Shown here: in pieces, positions 42,545 through 49,925 of the stretch
How positions within the stretch are numbered: position 1 is the stretch's first letter
Layout of the letters: each line of letters begins with the position of its first letter
NCBI RefSeq assembly: GCF_000176015.1
Contig: NZ_ACYY01000004.1
Location: forward strand, 1-64,000
DNA length: 64,000 nt
Direction: 5' to 3'
From: Rhodobacter ferrooxidans
Lineage (GTDB): Bacteria; Pseudomonadota; Alphaproteobacteria; Rhodobacterales; Rhodobacteraceae
The notes under the pieces: generated by a model
The model's input: only the letters and a program-made list of their open reading frames with translations
What the model was told of the DNA's origin: nothing
The model's database searches: none
Position numbers and translations under genes: made by a program

Positions 42545-42664
42545 GGTCTGCCCCCCGCAATCTCACCTTAGGCCCCCCTTAGCATCCGCATCCTTGCACT
42601 GGCAAGGGTGGCGGGTCGCCGCAAAGCCGTGCGGCAGATGCAGAATTGGGTTTGATAAGACAGT

Positions 42665-42684
42665 TGCGAATGCTTATCATTGCA
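42665..42684. promoter_or_regulatory. Candidate iron-regulator (Irr/Fur-type) operator
   Basis: TGCGAATGCTTATCATTGCA lies in the fabA-irr gap, 25 bases before the irr start. The core AATGCTTATCATT resembles Fur/Irr ICE boxes. Autoregulation of irr, or iron control of fabA, is possible. Confidence 0.45.
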
Positions 42685-42708
42685 AAAGGCAGGGAAAGCG
42701 GCAGCGCG

Positions 42709-43125
42709 ATGAAGGATACGGCAGTGATCAACAGCACCGAGTGGCTGGCGCGCGGCGGGCTGCGGCCCACCCGGCAGCGGCTGGCGCTGGCCAACCTGCT
42801 GGTGGGCGACGGCATCGACCGCCACGTCTGCGCCGAAAGCCTGTATGCCGCCAGCCGCCAGACCGACGAGCGGGTCAGCCTGGCCACCGTCTACAACACC
42901 CTGCGGGCGTTCTGCGAGGCGGGGCTTATTCAGGAAGTGGTGGTGGACGGGGCGAAAAGCTATTTCGACACCCGCATGGACGATCATCCGCATTTCTTCT
43001 GGGAAGACACCGGCGAGTTGGTCGATGCCGCGAAAGACCAGCTTGAGATTGCCCGCCTGCCGCAACTGCCCGAAGGGGCGGCACTTGCCCGCGTCGATGT
43101 GGTGATCCGGTTGCGGCGGGTTTAA
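42709..43125 (+). CDS. irr: Iron-responsive Fur-family regulator Irr
   Basis: A 138-residue Fur-superfamily repressor/activator. The winged helix is GLRPTRQRLALANLLV then ERVSLATVYNTLRAFCEAGLIQEV. The metal/heme-binding region has FDTRMDDHPHFFWEDTGELVD. It lacks the C-x-x-C zinc pairs of Fur and Zur, and a Fur relative divergent from fabA is typical of Irr in Rhodobacterales. No N-terminal heme regulatory motif is seen. An in-frame ATG at 42670 lies inside the putative operator, so 42709 (after GGGAAAGCGG) is preferred. Confidence 0.88.
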   Translation: MKDTAVINSTEWLARGGLRPTRQRLALANLLVGDGIDRHVCAESLYAASRQTDERVSLATVYNTLRAFCEAGLIQEVVVDGAKSYFDTRMDDHPHFFWEDTGELVDAAKDQLEIARLPQLPEGAALARVDVVIRLRRV

Positions 43126-43139
43126 GCCGCAAGGGCAGA

Positions 43140-43174
43140 GCCTCCGGCGGGGATATTTTCACAGAGGTGAATGG
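43140..43174. repeat. Dispersed repeat, short copy (GCCTCCGGCGGGGATATTTT type)
   Basis: GCCTCCGGCGGGGATATTTT followed by CACAGAGGTGAATGG, directly after irr. The first 19 bases match the arm at 49692-49710. Confidence 0.6.
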
Positions 43175-43225
43175 GGTTTCTGCCCGGCTTGAATACCCCC
43201 TTGACGCCGCTGCCGCCAAGACGCC

Positions 43226-43888
43226 CTAAGGCGTGCAATGCTGTCGGGTCAGCACCGGAATCTCGGCGATGCTCAGCGGTTCTGCTGGCCGCCCGAGCGG
43301 GTCTTGGTCGATACTGAACACCGCACAACCTACGGGATCGGCGTCGGTTTCGCCGCTTTCAATGCGCAGTCCGAACTGCGGCACCAGTCGGTCTCCGGTC
43401 AGCCGGTAGCGGGCCACGCCCCAGGCGCAGCAGCTTTCGCGCGCCGAGGCCACTATCATCCCGTCCTGATCCCGAAAGATGTCTACCCCGCCAAGTTCGC
43501 CCAACGAGACAAAGGCCCGCCGGTCGGGGTTGAAATGGAAAATCTCGAAGCTGCTGTTGACATTGCCGGTGCCCAGATAGCGCCAGAGATCGGGCCAGCC
43601 GTCCTCGTCAAGATCGGCCAGCGTCGGCGGAACCTGAAATTCCGGGTCGTTGAAAGGCAGGGTCTGGACTGCCGCACCTGTTACCACCCATTGCATCGGG
43701 GCTGCATTGGCAGCGGGCGTGTAGTCCAGCCGGAAGTCCTTTCCATGCGCCTGCCAGATCAGGGTGCAGGCGGCCATTGGCGACTCGGGGTTGAAGAAGG
43801 CGCCATCGGTGCAGGCCGGGGCGGCCACAGATGCGCCGCCCCACAAAAGCGCCAAAGCCGTCGATGCAGCAAACTGGTCGATGTTCAC
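43226..43888 (-). CDS. Periplasmic protein with a calcium-loop-like motif, unknown function
   Basis: From a GTG at 43888 the product is 220 residues. It has an N-terminal hydrophobic signal-like stretch (STALALLWGGASVAAPA), so it is probably exported. The middle contains LADLDEDGWPDLWRYLGTG, an aspartate-rich D-x-D-x-D-G loop like those of FG-GAP/VCBS or dockerin-type calcium sites. Cys residues at both ends (CTDGAFF and RQHCTP) may form a disulfide. No family name is offered. The frame is open for another 57 bases upstream, so the start is uncertain. Confidence 0.65.
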   Translation of the reverse strand: MNIDQFAASTALALLWGGASVAAPACTDGAFFNPESPMAACTLIWQAHGKDFRLDYTPAANAAPMQWVVTGAAVQTLPFNDPEFQVPPTLADLDEDGWPDLWRYLGTGNVNSSFEIFHFNPDRRAFVSLGELGGVDIFRDQDGMIVASARESCCAWGVARYRLTGDRLVPQFGLRIESGETDADPVGCAVFSIDQDPLGRPAEPLSIAEIPVLTRQHCTP

Positions 43889-43976
43889 GGCGCCCAACCC
43901 CGGTGCAGGGCACCAAGGCCGGGCGCGCGGGCTCGATGCCCGCAAGCGCGGCGGCTTCTTCCGGCATCGGTAGTCC

Positions 43977-44846
43977 TCAGAACCACTGCCCCGGCTCCAT
44001 CAACCCTAGGTCCAGCAGTTGCTGCGAATGCCACTGGAACCCGGTCGAGTTGTGCCAGCGGAAATCGTTGATGTCCCAGCGCGAGCCGGGGTTGGTTTTC
44101 AGCGCCTTGGCGGTGCGGAACGAACAGACCGCGGCGGTCAGGTTGTGGTGCCAGGGGCAGGCATAGGTGTTGTATTCCTCGTCGGAAAAGGTGAAATCGG
44201 CCCGCAGTTTCAGCCCCGGTTTGGCCTTGAAGATCGAAATGCGGTCGATGCGCCGCTTGCCGGGGGTCACATGTTCCTCGAACCGCCAGCGCAGCCCGCC
44301 AAAGAAATCCAGCTGGCGTTCTTTCGGGTGGTTGTGGTTGGCCGCATCGGTGCGCGCCAGCGCGTAATAGCCCGAGCGGTCCAGTTGTGCATCCTCCAGC
44401 GACACCGCGTTGGGAAAGCGGTTCAGATCGCCGGCGTAAAGGTCGATGACATAGGTCAGCATGGCGTCGCGGCGTTCCTCGGCGTGGAAGGCCAGCATGT
44501 CGCGGATGGTGCGGTTTTCGCAGAACGGAAAGAACAGGTATTCGGCGTTGAAGCAGTAATACAGCCACTGGCCCGGTGCGGCCTCGATCAGCCGGTTCAC
44601 CGCGTCGGGCAGCGCCTCATCGGCATGCACATCATAGCCGATGCGGTGGACCTTTGCCTCCAGCTCGGCGGGCAGGGCGATCTCGTCGGGGGCCAGCAGC
44701 AGCACGGCGGCAAAGCCTGCGCCAAGGTGGTGGCGCAGCGTGGTATCGACCTCGACCGCGTCTTCCGCCATCACGATCGCCAGCGGCCCCTTGGCCAGCA
44801 CCGCCTTGGCTTCGCTCAGAAACTCGGAAAGCCCCGCGTAGCGCAT
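43977..44846 (-). CDS. Glycosyltransferase family 2-like protein
   Basis: A 289-residue soluble protein. It starts MRYAGLSEFLSEAKAVLAKG. The fold has an N-terminal nucleotide-sugar-like region (PLAIVMAEDAVEVDTTLRHH, VLLLAPDEI) and later LYYCFNAEYLFFPFCENRTI and EEYNTYACPWHHNLTAAVC. I recall such sequences being annotated as glycosyltransferase family 2 (Glyco_tranf_2_4) in Rhodobacterales. The usual DxD is not obvious, so the activity is unsure. It is divergent from miaB. Confidence 0.65.
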   Translation of the reverse strand: MRYAGLSEFLSEAKAVLAKGPLAIVMAEDAVEVDTTLRHHLGAGFAAVLLLAPDEIALPAELEAKVHRIGYDVHADEALPDAVNRLIEAAPGQWLYYCFNAEYLFFPFCENRTIRDMLAFHAEERRDAMLTYVIDLYAGDLNRFPNAVSLEDAQLDRSGYYALARTDAANHNHPKERQLDFFGGLRWRFEEHVTPGKRRIDRISIFKAKPGLKLRADFTFSDEEYNTYACPWHHNLTAAVCSFRTAKALKTNPGSRWDINDFRWHNSTGFQWHSQQLLDLGLMEPGQWF

Positions 44847-44987
44847 TACTGACCCTTTGCCTGCCTGCCGGTGTTTTGCGCAGAATCGGGTAAGCAATCC
44901 GATAATGCAAGCCCGTGTCGGGGGCTGGCGTTGCCTCGGGGGGCGGTTTTCGCTACAACCCCGGCTTCAGTTGCAACGGGGCGTGCG

Positions 44988-46310
44988 ATGTCGGAAGCCA
45001 AGAAGCTGTTCATCAAGACCTATGGCTGCCAGATGAACGTCTATGACAGCGAACGCATGGTCGAGGCGCTGGGGGTCGATGGCTATGTCACCACCGAGGT
45101 GGTGGAAGACGCCGACATGGTGCTGATCAACACCTGCCACATCCGCGAGAAGGCCTCGGAAAAGCTGTTCTCGGACCTTGGGCGGCTGAAGCCGTTGAAG
45201 GTCGCCAGGCCCGATCTGAAGATTGGCGTGGCCGGCTGCGTGGCGCAGGCCGAGGGCGCCGAGATTTTGCGGCGGATGCCCCTGGTCGATCTGGTGGTGG
45301 GGCCGCAAAGCTATCACCGCCTGCCTGCGATGGCGCGGGCGGCGGGGCAGGGCGCGCAGGCGATCGACACCGACTTTCCGGCCGAGGACAAGTTCGACCA
45401 TCTGCCGCAGCGCAAGGCCCAGCGTGGCCCGGCGGCGTTTCTGACTGTGCAGGAAGGCTGCGACAAGTTCTGCGCCTTCTGCGTGGTGCCCTATACCCGC
45501 GGCGCCGAGGTCAGCCGCCCGGTTTCCCGCCTGCTGGCCGAGGCCCGCGATCTGGTGGGGCGCGGCGTGCGCGAGGTCACCCTGTTGGGGCAGAATGTGA
45601 ACGCCTATCACCATGTGGATGACGCCGGAACCTGGGGTCTGGCGCGGCTGTTGCGCGAGATGGCGCAGATCGACGGGCTGGTGCGGCTGCGCTACATGAC
45701 CTCGCACCCAAATGACATGGAAGACGACCTGATTGCCGCGCATGGCGACCTGCCCGCTCTGGCGCCCTATCTGCATCTGCCGGTGCAGTCGGGGTCGGAC
45801 CGGATTTTGCGCGCCATGAACCGCAAGCATACCGCCGCACAGTATCTGGCGCTGGTGGCGCGGGTGCGGGCGGCGCGGCCGGATATCCTGCTGACCTCGG
45901 ATTTCATCGTGGGCTTTCCGGGCGAGACCGAGGCGGATTTCGAGGCGACGCTGGCGCTGATCCGCGCGGTCAATTTCGGCATGGCCTATTCGTTCAAATA
46001 TTCCGCCCGTCCCGGCACCCCGGCGGCCGAAAAGCCCGAGGTCGATCCGGCGGTGGCCGACGCCCGGCTGCAACGTCTGCAAGCCTTGCTGACCGCACAG
46101 CAGCGGGCGGCGCAGGAGGCCATGGTGGGGCGCGAGGTGTCGGTGCTTTACGAAAAGAAGGGCCGCCTGCCGGGGCAGATGGTGGGAAAATCCGACCACC
46201 TGCATGCCGTGCATGTGACCGACCCGCAGGGGGCCGTGGGCGATCTGGTGCGGGTGCGCATTACTGCGGCCTCCAGCAATTCGCTGGCCGGAGAGCCGCT
46301 GGCACTTTAA
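44988..46310 (+). CDS. miaB: tRNA-2-methylthio-N6-dimethylallyladenosine synthase
   Basis: MiaB is a radical-SAM enzyme that adds a methylthio group to i6A37 of tRNAs. The 440-residue protein has the N-terminal UPF0004 domain ([31 protein letters not shown]), the radical-SAM cluster motif CDKFCAFC, and a C-terminal TRAM domain (about residues 375-440). The ATG at 44988 gives the standard N-terminus. It stands alone here; phoH and ybeY, its neighbours in some proteobacteria, are not adjacent. Confidence 0.96.
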   Translation: MSEAKKLFIKTYGCQMNVYDSERMVEALGVDGYVTTEVVEDADMVLINTCHIREKASEKLFSDLGRLKPLKVARPDLKIGVAGCVAQAEGAEILRRMPLVDLVVGPQSYHRLPAMARAAGQGAQAIDTDFPAEDKFDHLPQRKAQRGPAAFLTVQEGCDKFCAFCVVPYTRGAEVSRPVSRLLAEARDLVGRGVREVTLLGQNVNAYHHVDDAGTWGLARLLREMAQIDGLVRLRYMTSHPNDMEDDLIAAHGDLPALAPYLHLPVQSGSDRILRAMNRKHTAAQYLALVARVRAARPDILLTSDFIVGFPGETEADFEATLALIRAVNFGMAYSFKYSARPGTPAAEKPEVDPAVADARLQRLQALLTAQQRAAQEAMVGREVSVLYEKKGRLPGQMVGKSDHLHAVHVTDPQGAVGDLVRVRITAASSNSLAGEPLAL

Positions 46311-46489
46311 GCTTTGTTTCCATCCCATTGGCAATCATGAGATTCCGCCGCAAACCATAGCAATACACGCAACAATTAGCGTCTGCACCCCGGCAAAGCC
46401 CATAGATTCTGCTTTACATCAGACCCTAGTCTGGGCATTTCTGACAGCAAGATGAATGGTTTGTTTATGATCAGGGGGAGTTTCTTCTC

Positions 46490-47062
46490 GTGGAACGGCG
46501 AATTTCCAACACAGTGCGAACGGCCATTGGCGCGCTGGCCCTGACGGTGGGTCTGGCCGGTGCCACCACGGTTGCGGCCCAGACCGGCCCGACCGTGGCC
46601 GGCAAGATCGAATGGGGCATGTGGGTCGATGACGACGGCTGCCAGCATTGGTGGGCCGATGGCGGTCTGGAAGGCTACATGCTCGACCGGGTCAATCCGC
46701 GCACCGGCAAGCCGGTCTGTCTGAAGAAGAACACCTGTCTGGTGGAAAATACCGACACGCTGTTTGCCACCGACAGCGCCACGCTGACCGCCCATGGCCG
46801 CAGTTTCCTGACGCAATTCTTCCAGCAGGCGGGCGCCTTCGGCTATGCCATCTACGGCCATACCGACAGCCGCGCCTCGGATGAATACAACATGCGGCTG
46901 TCGCAGCGCCGCGCGGCTTCGGTTGCCAATATCGCCCGTTCGGTGGGGGCAGTGGTCGAACGCGAGATCGGCTTTGGCGAACGTCAGCCGATCGCATCCA
47001 ACGGCTCGGCGTCCGGCATGCAGCAGAACCGCCGCGTCGAAGTCGTTTGCTACAGGTGGTGA
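46490..47062 (+). CDS. OmpA-family envelope protein with an N-terminal DGC-W-EGY module
   Basis: The 190-residue protein has a signal peptide (TAIGALALTVGLAGATTVAA), a short module DDDGCQHWWADGGLEGYM...NPRTGKPVC at about residues 46-78, and a C-terminal OmpA-like peptidoglycan-binding domain (DTLFATDSATLT, IYGHTDSRASDEYNMRLSQR, NRRVEVVCY). A GTG start with GGGGGAG nine bases upstream is used. It should be periplasmic or outer-membrane linked and bind peptidoglycan. The next gene carries the same short module. Confidence 0.85.
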   Translation: MERRISNTVRTAIGALALTVGLAGATTVAAQTGPTVAGKIEWGMWVDDDGCQHWWADGGLEGYMLDRVNPRTGKPVCLKKNTCLVENTDTLFATDSATLTAHGRSFLTQFFQQAGAFGYAIYGHTDSRASDEYNMRLSQRRAASVANIARSVGAVVEREIGFGERQPIASNGSASGMQQNRRVEVVCYRW

Positions 47063-47067
47063 CAGAT

Positions 47068-47430
47068 ATGACCAAGTTTCTTCTTCCCGGCGCAAGCCTG
47101 CTGGTTGCCTCGCTGCTTGCTGGTTGCACCGACGGGCTGACGCCCTATGCACAAAGCCCCGACACGGTGATCGCCACCGCGCATGACCGGGGCCGCGATA
47201 GCGGCGTGCTGACCAATGGCAATGCGGCCATCGCCTATGACCCGGATGGCTGCCAGGGCTGGATCATGGATGACGGGGTCGAGGGCTATTCGGGCCGTCG
47301 CTTCGACCCGGTGTCGGGCCTGCCGATCTGCAACAACCGCTATCCGCCGGGCACGGTGCTGAAGAATTACCAGACCCAGCATCCGGGCATCACCGACTAT
47401 GTGCCCAGCGCTGGCCGCGCAAGCAACTGA
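47068..47430 (+). CDS. Lipoprotein sharing the DGC-W-EGY module
   Basis: A 120-residue lipoprotein: signal MTKFLLPGASLLVASLLAGC with the lipobox LLAGC. The mature region contains DPDGCQGWIMDDGVEGYSGR and DPVSGLPIC, closely parallel to DDDGCQHWWADGGLEGYM and NPRTGKPVC of the upstream gene. Only 5 bases separate the two genes, so they form an operon and probably act together at the envelope. The rest of the chain is not recognised. A terminator follows. Confidence 0.82.
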   Translation: MTKFLLPGASLLVASLLAGCTDGLTPYAQSPDTVIATAHDRGRDSGVLTNGNAAIAYDPDGCQGWIMDDGVEGYSGRRFDPVSGLPICNNRYPPGTVLKNYQTQHPGITDYVPSAGRASN

Positions 47431-47449
47431 CATTGCGTCAGTGGGATAA

Positions 47450-47481
47450 CAGGGGACCGTTGGGCAACCAGCGGTCCCCTG
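47450..47481 (+). terminator. Hairpin terminator of the OmpA/lipoprotein operon
   Basis: CAGGGGACCG and CGGTCCCCTG form a perfect 10-bp stem with a 12-base loop, followed by CTGCATTTG. The sequence from here to 47671 holds nothing else I recognise. Confidence 0.7.
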
Positions 47482-47671
47482 CTGCATTTGAAGGCCCGGT
47501 TTCCGGAACGATCAAGGTGCAGCAGACATGGGCTGCCGCTTGAAATGCCCGACCATTGGCCCCGGTGTCCTTGCGGTTTGCCACATCCTGCCGGCTCAGG
47601 TGCCGAACTCCCAGGACCGCATGGGACAGCGGCCCCGAAAGGTCAAAAAGTCAAAGAGATACTGGGAAATC

Positions 47672-47745
47672 TGGAGGCGGGTACCGGAATCGAACCGGTC
47701 TACTCGGATTTGCAATCCGGTGCATAGCCTGCCTGCCCACCCGCC
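47672..47745 (-). tRNA. trnC: tRNA-Cys (anticodon GCA)
   Basis: On the minus strand the 74 bases begin GGCGGGT and end ACCCGCC-T-CCA. The anticodon arm CCGGA/TCCG carries loop TTGCAAA (anticodon GCA) and the T-arm is CCGGTTCGATTCCGG. CCA is encoded (47672-47674). The 3' end of the DMT transporter gene extends into it. Confidence 0.95.
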
Positions 47746-48686
47746 GTCCTGGGCGCTTCATTAGGATTTCCGTCCTGCGCCGTCAAGCGGTGATCAACCC
47801 GGGTTTCGTCCTTCAGCAGCAGCCACAAGGCCAACAGGCAAAGCCCGATGCCCCCCAACACCAAGGCGGGCGGGGCGGGATGGCCCAAGGCTGTCTGCCA
47901 CAGGATCACCCAGGCGGGCGTCAGATAGGTATAGGCCATCACCTTGGCCGCAGGCAGCCGCAGCGCCGCGTATTGCAGCAGCACGAAGGTCATCGCACTG
48001 GCCGCCACCGAGACATAAAGCAGCGTCACCCAGACGATCCCCGGCAGCGCCGTCCAGTCGGTGGCCAGCACGTCGCGCCAGCCCCAGGCCAGCAGCACCG
48101 CGAACCCCGCCACCATCATGCCGAAGGTGAACACCAGTGCGGGCTCGCCGCGGTTCAGCTTGCGCACCATTGGCGCGTAAATGGCATGCGCGGCACAGCC
48201 CCAGAAATAGATCACCTCGCCTTGGCCGATCTGCAGCCGCAGCAGGCTGGCGATGTCGCCGCGAAAGATAACCCAAAGCGCCCCCGCCGCCCCCACGGCC
48301 AATGCGAGGGCCATCCGCGCCGTGGTGATCTGGCGCAGCAGCAACCAGCCGAACCCCGCCGCCATCAGCGGTGTCAGGGTGAACACGGCGGCGGTGGAGA
48401 CGGCCGAGGCGGTCTTCAACCCCTCGAACATCAGCACGAAATAAATGGCCAGCAAACTGCCCAGCACCAGATAGCGCCAGGGCGCAACCCAGGCGCTGCG
48501 TGGCAACCCGCAGGTCGCCAAAGCCGCCGCCCCCACCAGCGCCCCGGCGATGGCAAAACGCACCACCGTCAGGGCGGCGGGGGCGATCAGCGGTGCCGCC
48601 AGCGCCCCCAGCGAGAACGACCCCGCCACCAGCGCCGAAAACGCCAGCATCGCCAGATGGCCACGCGGACCGGGCGACAGGCTCAT
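47700..48686 (-). CDS. EamA/DMT-family transporter whose stop lies inside tRNA-Cys
   Basis: A 328-residue inner membrane transporter of the drug/metabolite family. About ten hydrophobic helices form two EamA repeats, for example LAMLAFSALVAGSFSLGALA, then GALWVIFRG, and in the second half VWVTLLYVSVAASAMTFVLL and YLTPAWVILWQTALGH. The C-terminal polar tail (about 25 residues) ends GYAPDCKSE by reading into tRNA-Cys; the stop at 47700 overlaps that gene by 46 bases. The ATG overlaps the LysR stop (ATGA). Substrate unknown, probably amino acid or metabolite export. Confidence 0.88.
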   Translation of the reverse strand: MSLSPGPRGHLAMLAFSALVAGSFSLGALAAPLIAPAALTVVRFAIAGALVGAAALATCGLPRSAWVAPWRYLVLGSLLAIYFVLMFEGLKTASAVSTAAVFTLTPLMAAGFGWLLLRQITTARMALALAVGAAGALWVIFRGDIASLLRLQIGQGEVIYFWGCAAHAIYAPMVRKLNRGEPALVFTFGMMVAGFAVLLAWGWRDVLATDWTALPGIVWVTLLYVSVAASAMTFVLLQYAALRLPAAKVMAYTYLTPAWVILWQTALGHPAPPALVLGGIGLCLLALWLLLKDETRVDHRLTAQDGNPNEAPRTAGGQAGYAPDCKSE

Positions 48687-49570
48687 ATGTTGGCCCAGCC
48701 CGCCGCCGCCTGTTTCAGATGCGCGAGGAAGCTTTGCACCTTCAGCGTGCGGTGCAGATCGACATGGGTGACGATCCACAGATGCCCCGCCCAATCGGGG
48801 CGCGGCGGCAACACCTCGACCAGATCGGGGTCGCCTGCGGCCAGATAGACCGACATGAACCCCAGCCCCGCCCCGGCCCGCACCGCCGCCTCCAGCCCGG
48901 CCGGCTCGCTGGCGCGGTAGGTGATGGCCTCTGGCGGCACCGAGTCCTGCAGCCAGCGCTGGAACGGCGCGCGGCTCAGCGCGTTGTCGGCGGCGATGAA
49001 GTGGTGCCCGGCAAGGTCAGCCTCGCCCGCGGGCAGGCCATGCGCCGCAATATAGCTGCGGGCGGCATAAAGCCCGGTGCGGATGCGCACCAAAGGTTGC
49101 ACCACATTGTCTGGCTCCTCGGGCGACGCCCCGGCGCGGATCGCCACATGAGCCTCGCCATAGTCCAGCCGAAACAGCCGCATGTCGGTCAGGAACCGCA
49201 CCGTCAGCCCTGGATGCAGGGCCTGAAACCCCGCCAGCACCGGGGTCAGCAGCCCCGCGATGCCGGAGATCGAGGTCACCACCAACTCGCCCGAGACTGT
49301 CTCGCCCTGCCCCTTGATCCGGCTGGCCAACTGGTTGAACTGCTCTTCGGTGGCCTGCGCCACGCCCAGCAGGTCGCGCCCGGCCTCGGTCGGGGTATAG
49401 CCGCGGGCATGACGCTGGAACAACCGCGCCCCCAGCCGCTTTTCCAGCGCGTCGATATGGCGGATCACCGTGGCATGATGCACCCCCAGCACCTCGGCGG
49501 CGCCCGAAACCGTGCCCATCCGGGCCACCTGAAAGGCGGTGCGGATCTCGTCCCAGGTCTCGATGCTCAT
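48683..49570 (-). CDS. LysR-family transcriptional regulator
   Basis: A 295-residue LTTR. The N-terminal winged helix is FQVARMGTVSGAAEVLGVHHATVIRHI with LEKRLGARLFQRHARGYTPTEAG. The effector domain runs from about residue 90. The gene is upstream of, and translationally coupled to, the DMT transporter, which it likely controls. The ATG at 49570 follows the sequence CAGGGGGCCGCC. Confidence 0.9.
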   Translation of the reverse strand: MSIETWDEIRTAFQVARMGTVSGAAEVLGVHHATVIRHIDALEKRLGARLFQRHARGYTPTEAGRDLLGVAQATEEQFNQLASRIKGQGETVSGELVVTSISGIAGLLTPVLAGFQALHPGLTVRFLTDMRLFRLDYGEAHVAIRAGASPEEPDNVVQPLVRIRTGLYAARSYIAAHGLPAGEADLAGHHFIAADNALSRAPFQRWLQDSVPPEAITYRASEPAGLEAAVRAGAGLGFMSVYLAAGDPDLVEVLPPRPDWAGHLWIVTHVDLHRTLKVQSFLAHLKQAAAGWANI

Positions 49571-49925
49571 GGCGGCCCCCTGTGCTATCGTCTGCGAGTT
49601 TAGCCGCTGCCCCCGCCGCCACAACCGGCTTCTTCATGGCTTCATCTGTTGAAAAATATCCCCGCCGGAGGCTCCTGCGGAAGGGCCGGGTGCCTCCGGC
49701 GGGGATATTTGAGAACAGATGAAAGCCAAGGGAGAGTGGCGGCACTTGACTCTGGCGGCGCTTGGCACTACCCGCAGGGCCATTCCGGAGGTCTGTCATG
49801 CCTTCGGTCCCCGGCCGGACCGGGGATCGCCACCCATCAGCGCGTTGCGCCCATGGGTGACGTTGGCGTTTGAGGCGCGCCGGTCAGGTCCGGGGCAGGG
49901 CAACCGGGTTTGCGGGAGACGGGCG
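49571..49925. other. Divergent intergenic region with a long inverted repeat
   Basis: These 355 bases between the LysR gene and ffh hold no convincing gene. The centre is a 32-base inverted pair (49641-49672 and 49692-49723). The rest must contain the promoters of both flanking units. An in-frame extension of ffh is open through this region but lacks a start with a good ribosome site. Confidence 0.6.
49641..49723. repeat. Inverted pair of dispersed repeats (32-base arms)
   Basis: Arm 1 is TTCATCTGTTGAAAAATATC plus CCCGCCGGAGGC. Arm 2 is GCCTCCGGCGG plus GGATATTTGAGAACAGATGAA in inverted orientation. The 12 bases at the inner ends pair perfectly, with mismatches near the middle. The 19-base loop contains GCGGAAGGGCCGG. 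Confidence 0.75.

Noticed and set aside
47488-47727. A 79-codon open frame between the lipoprotein gene and tRNA-Cys
   Set aside because: No ribosome site, poor composition, and it runs into the tRNA gene on the opposite strand.
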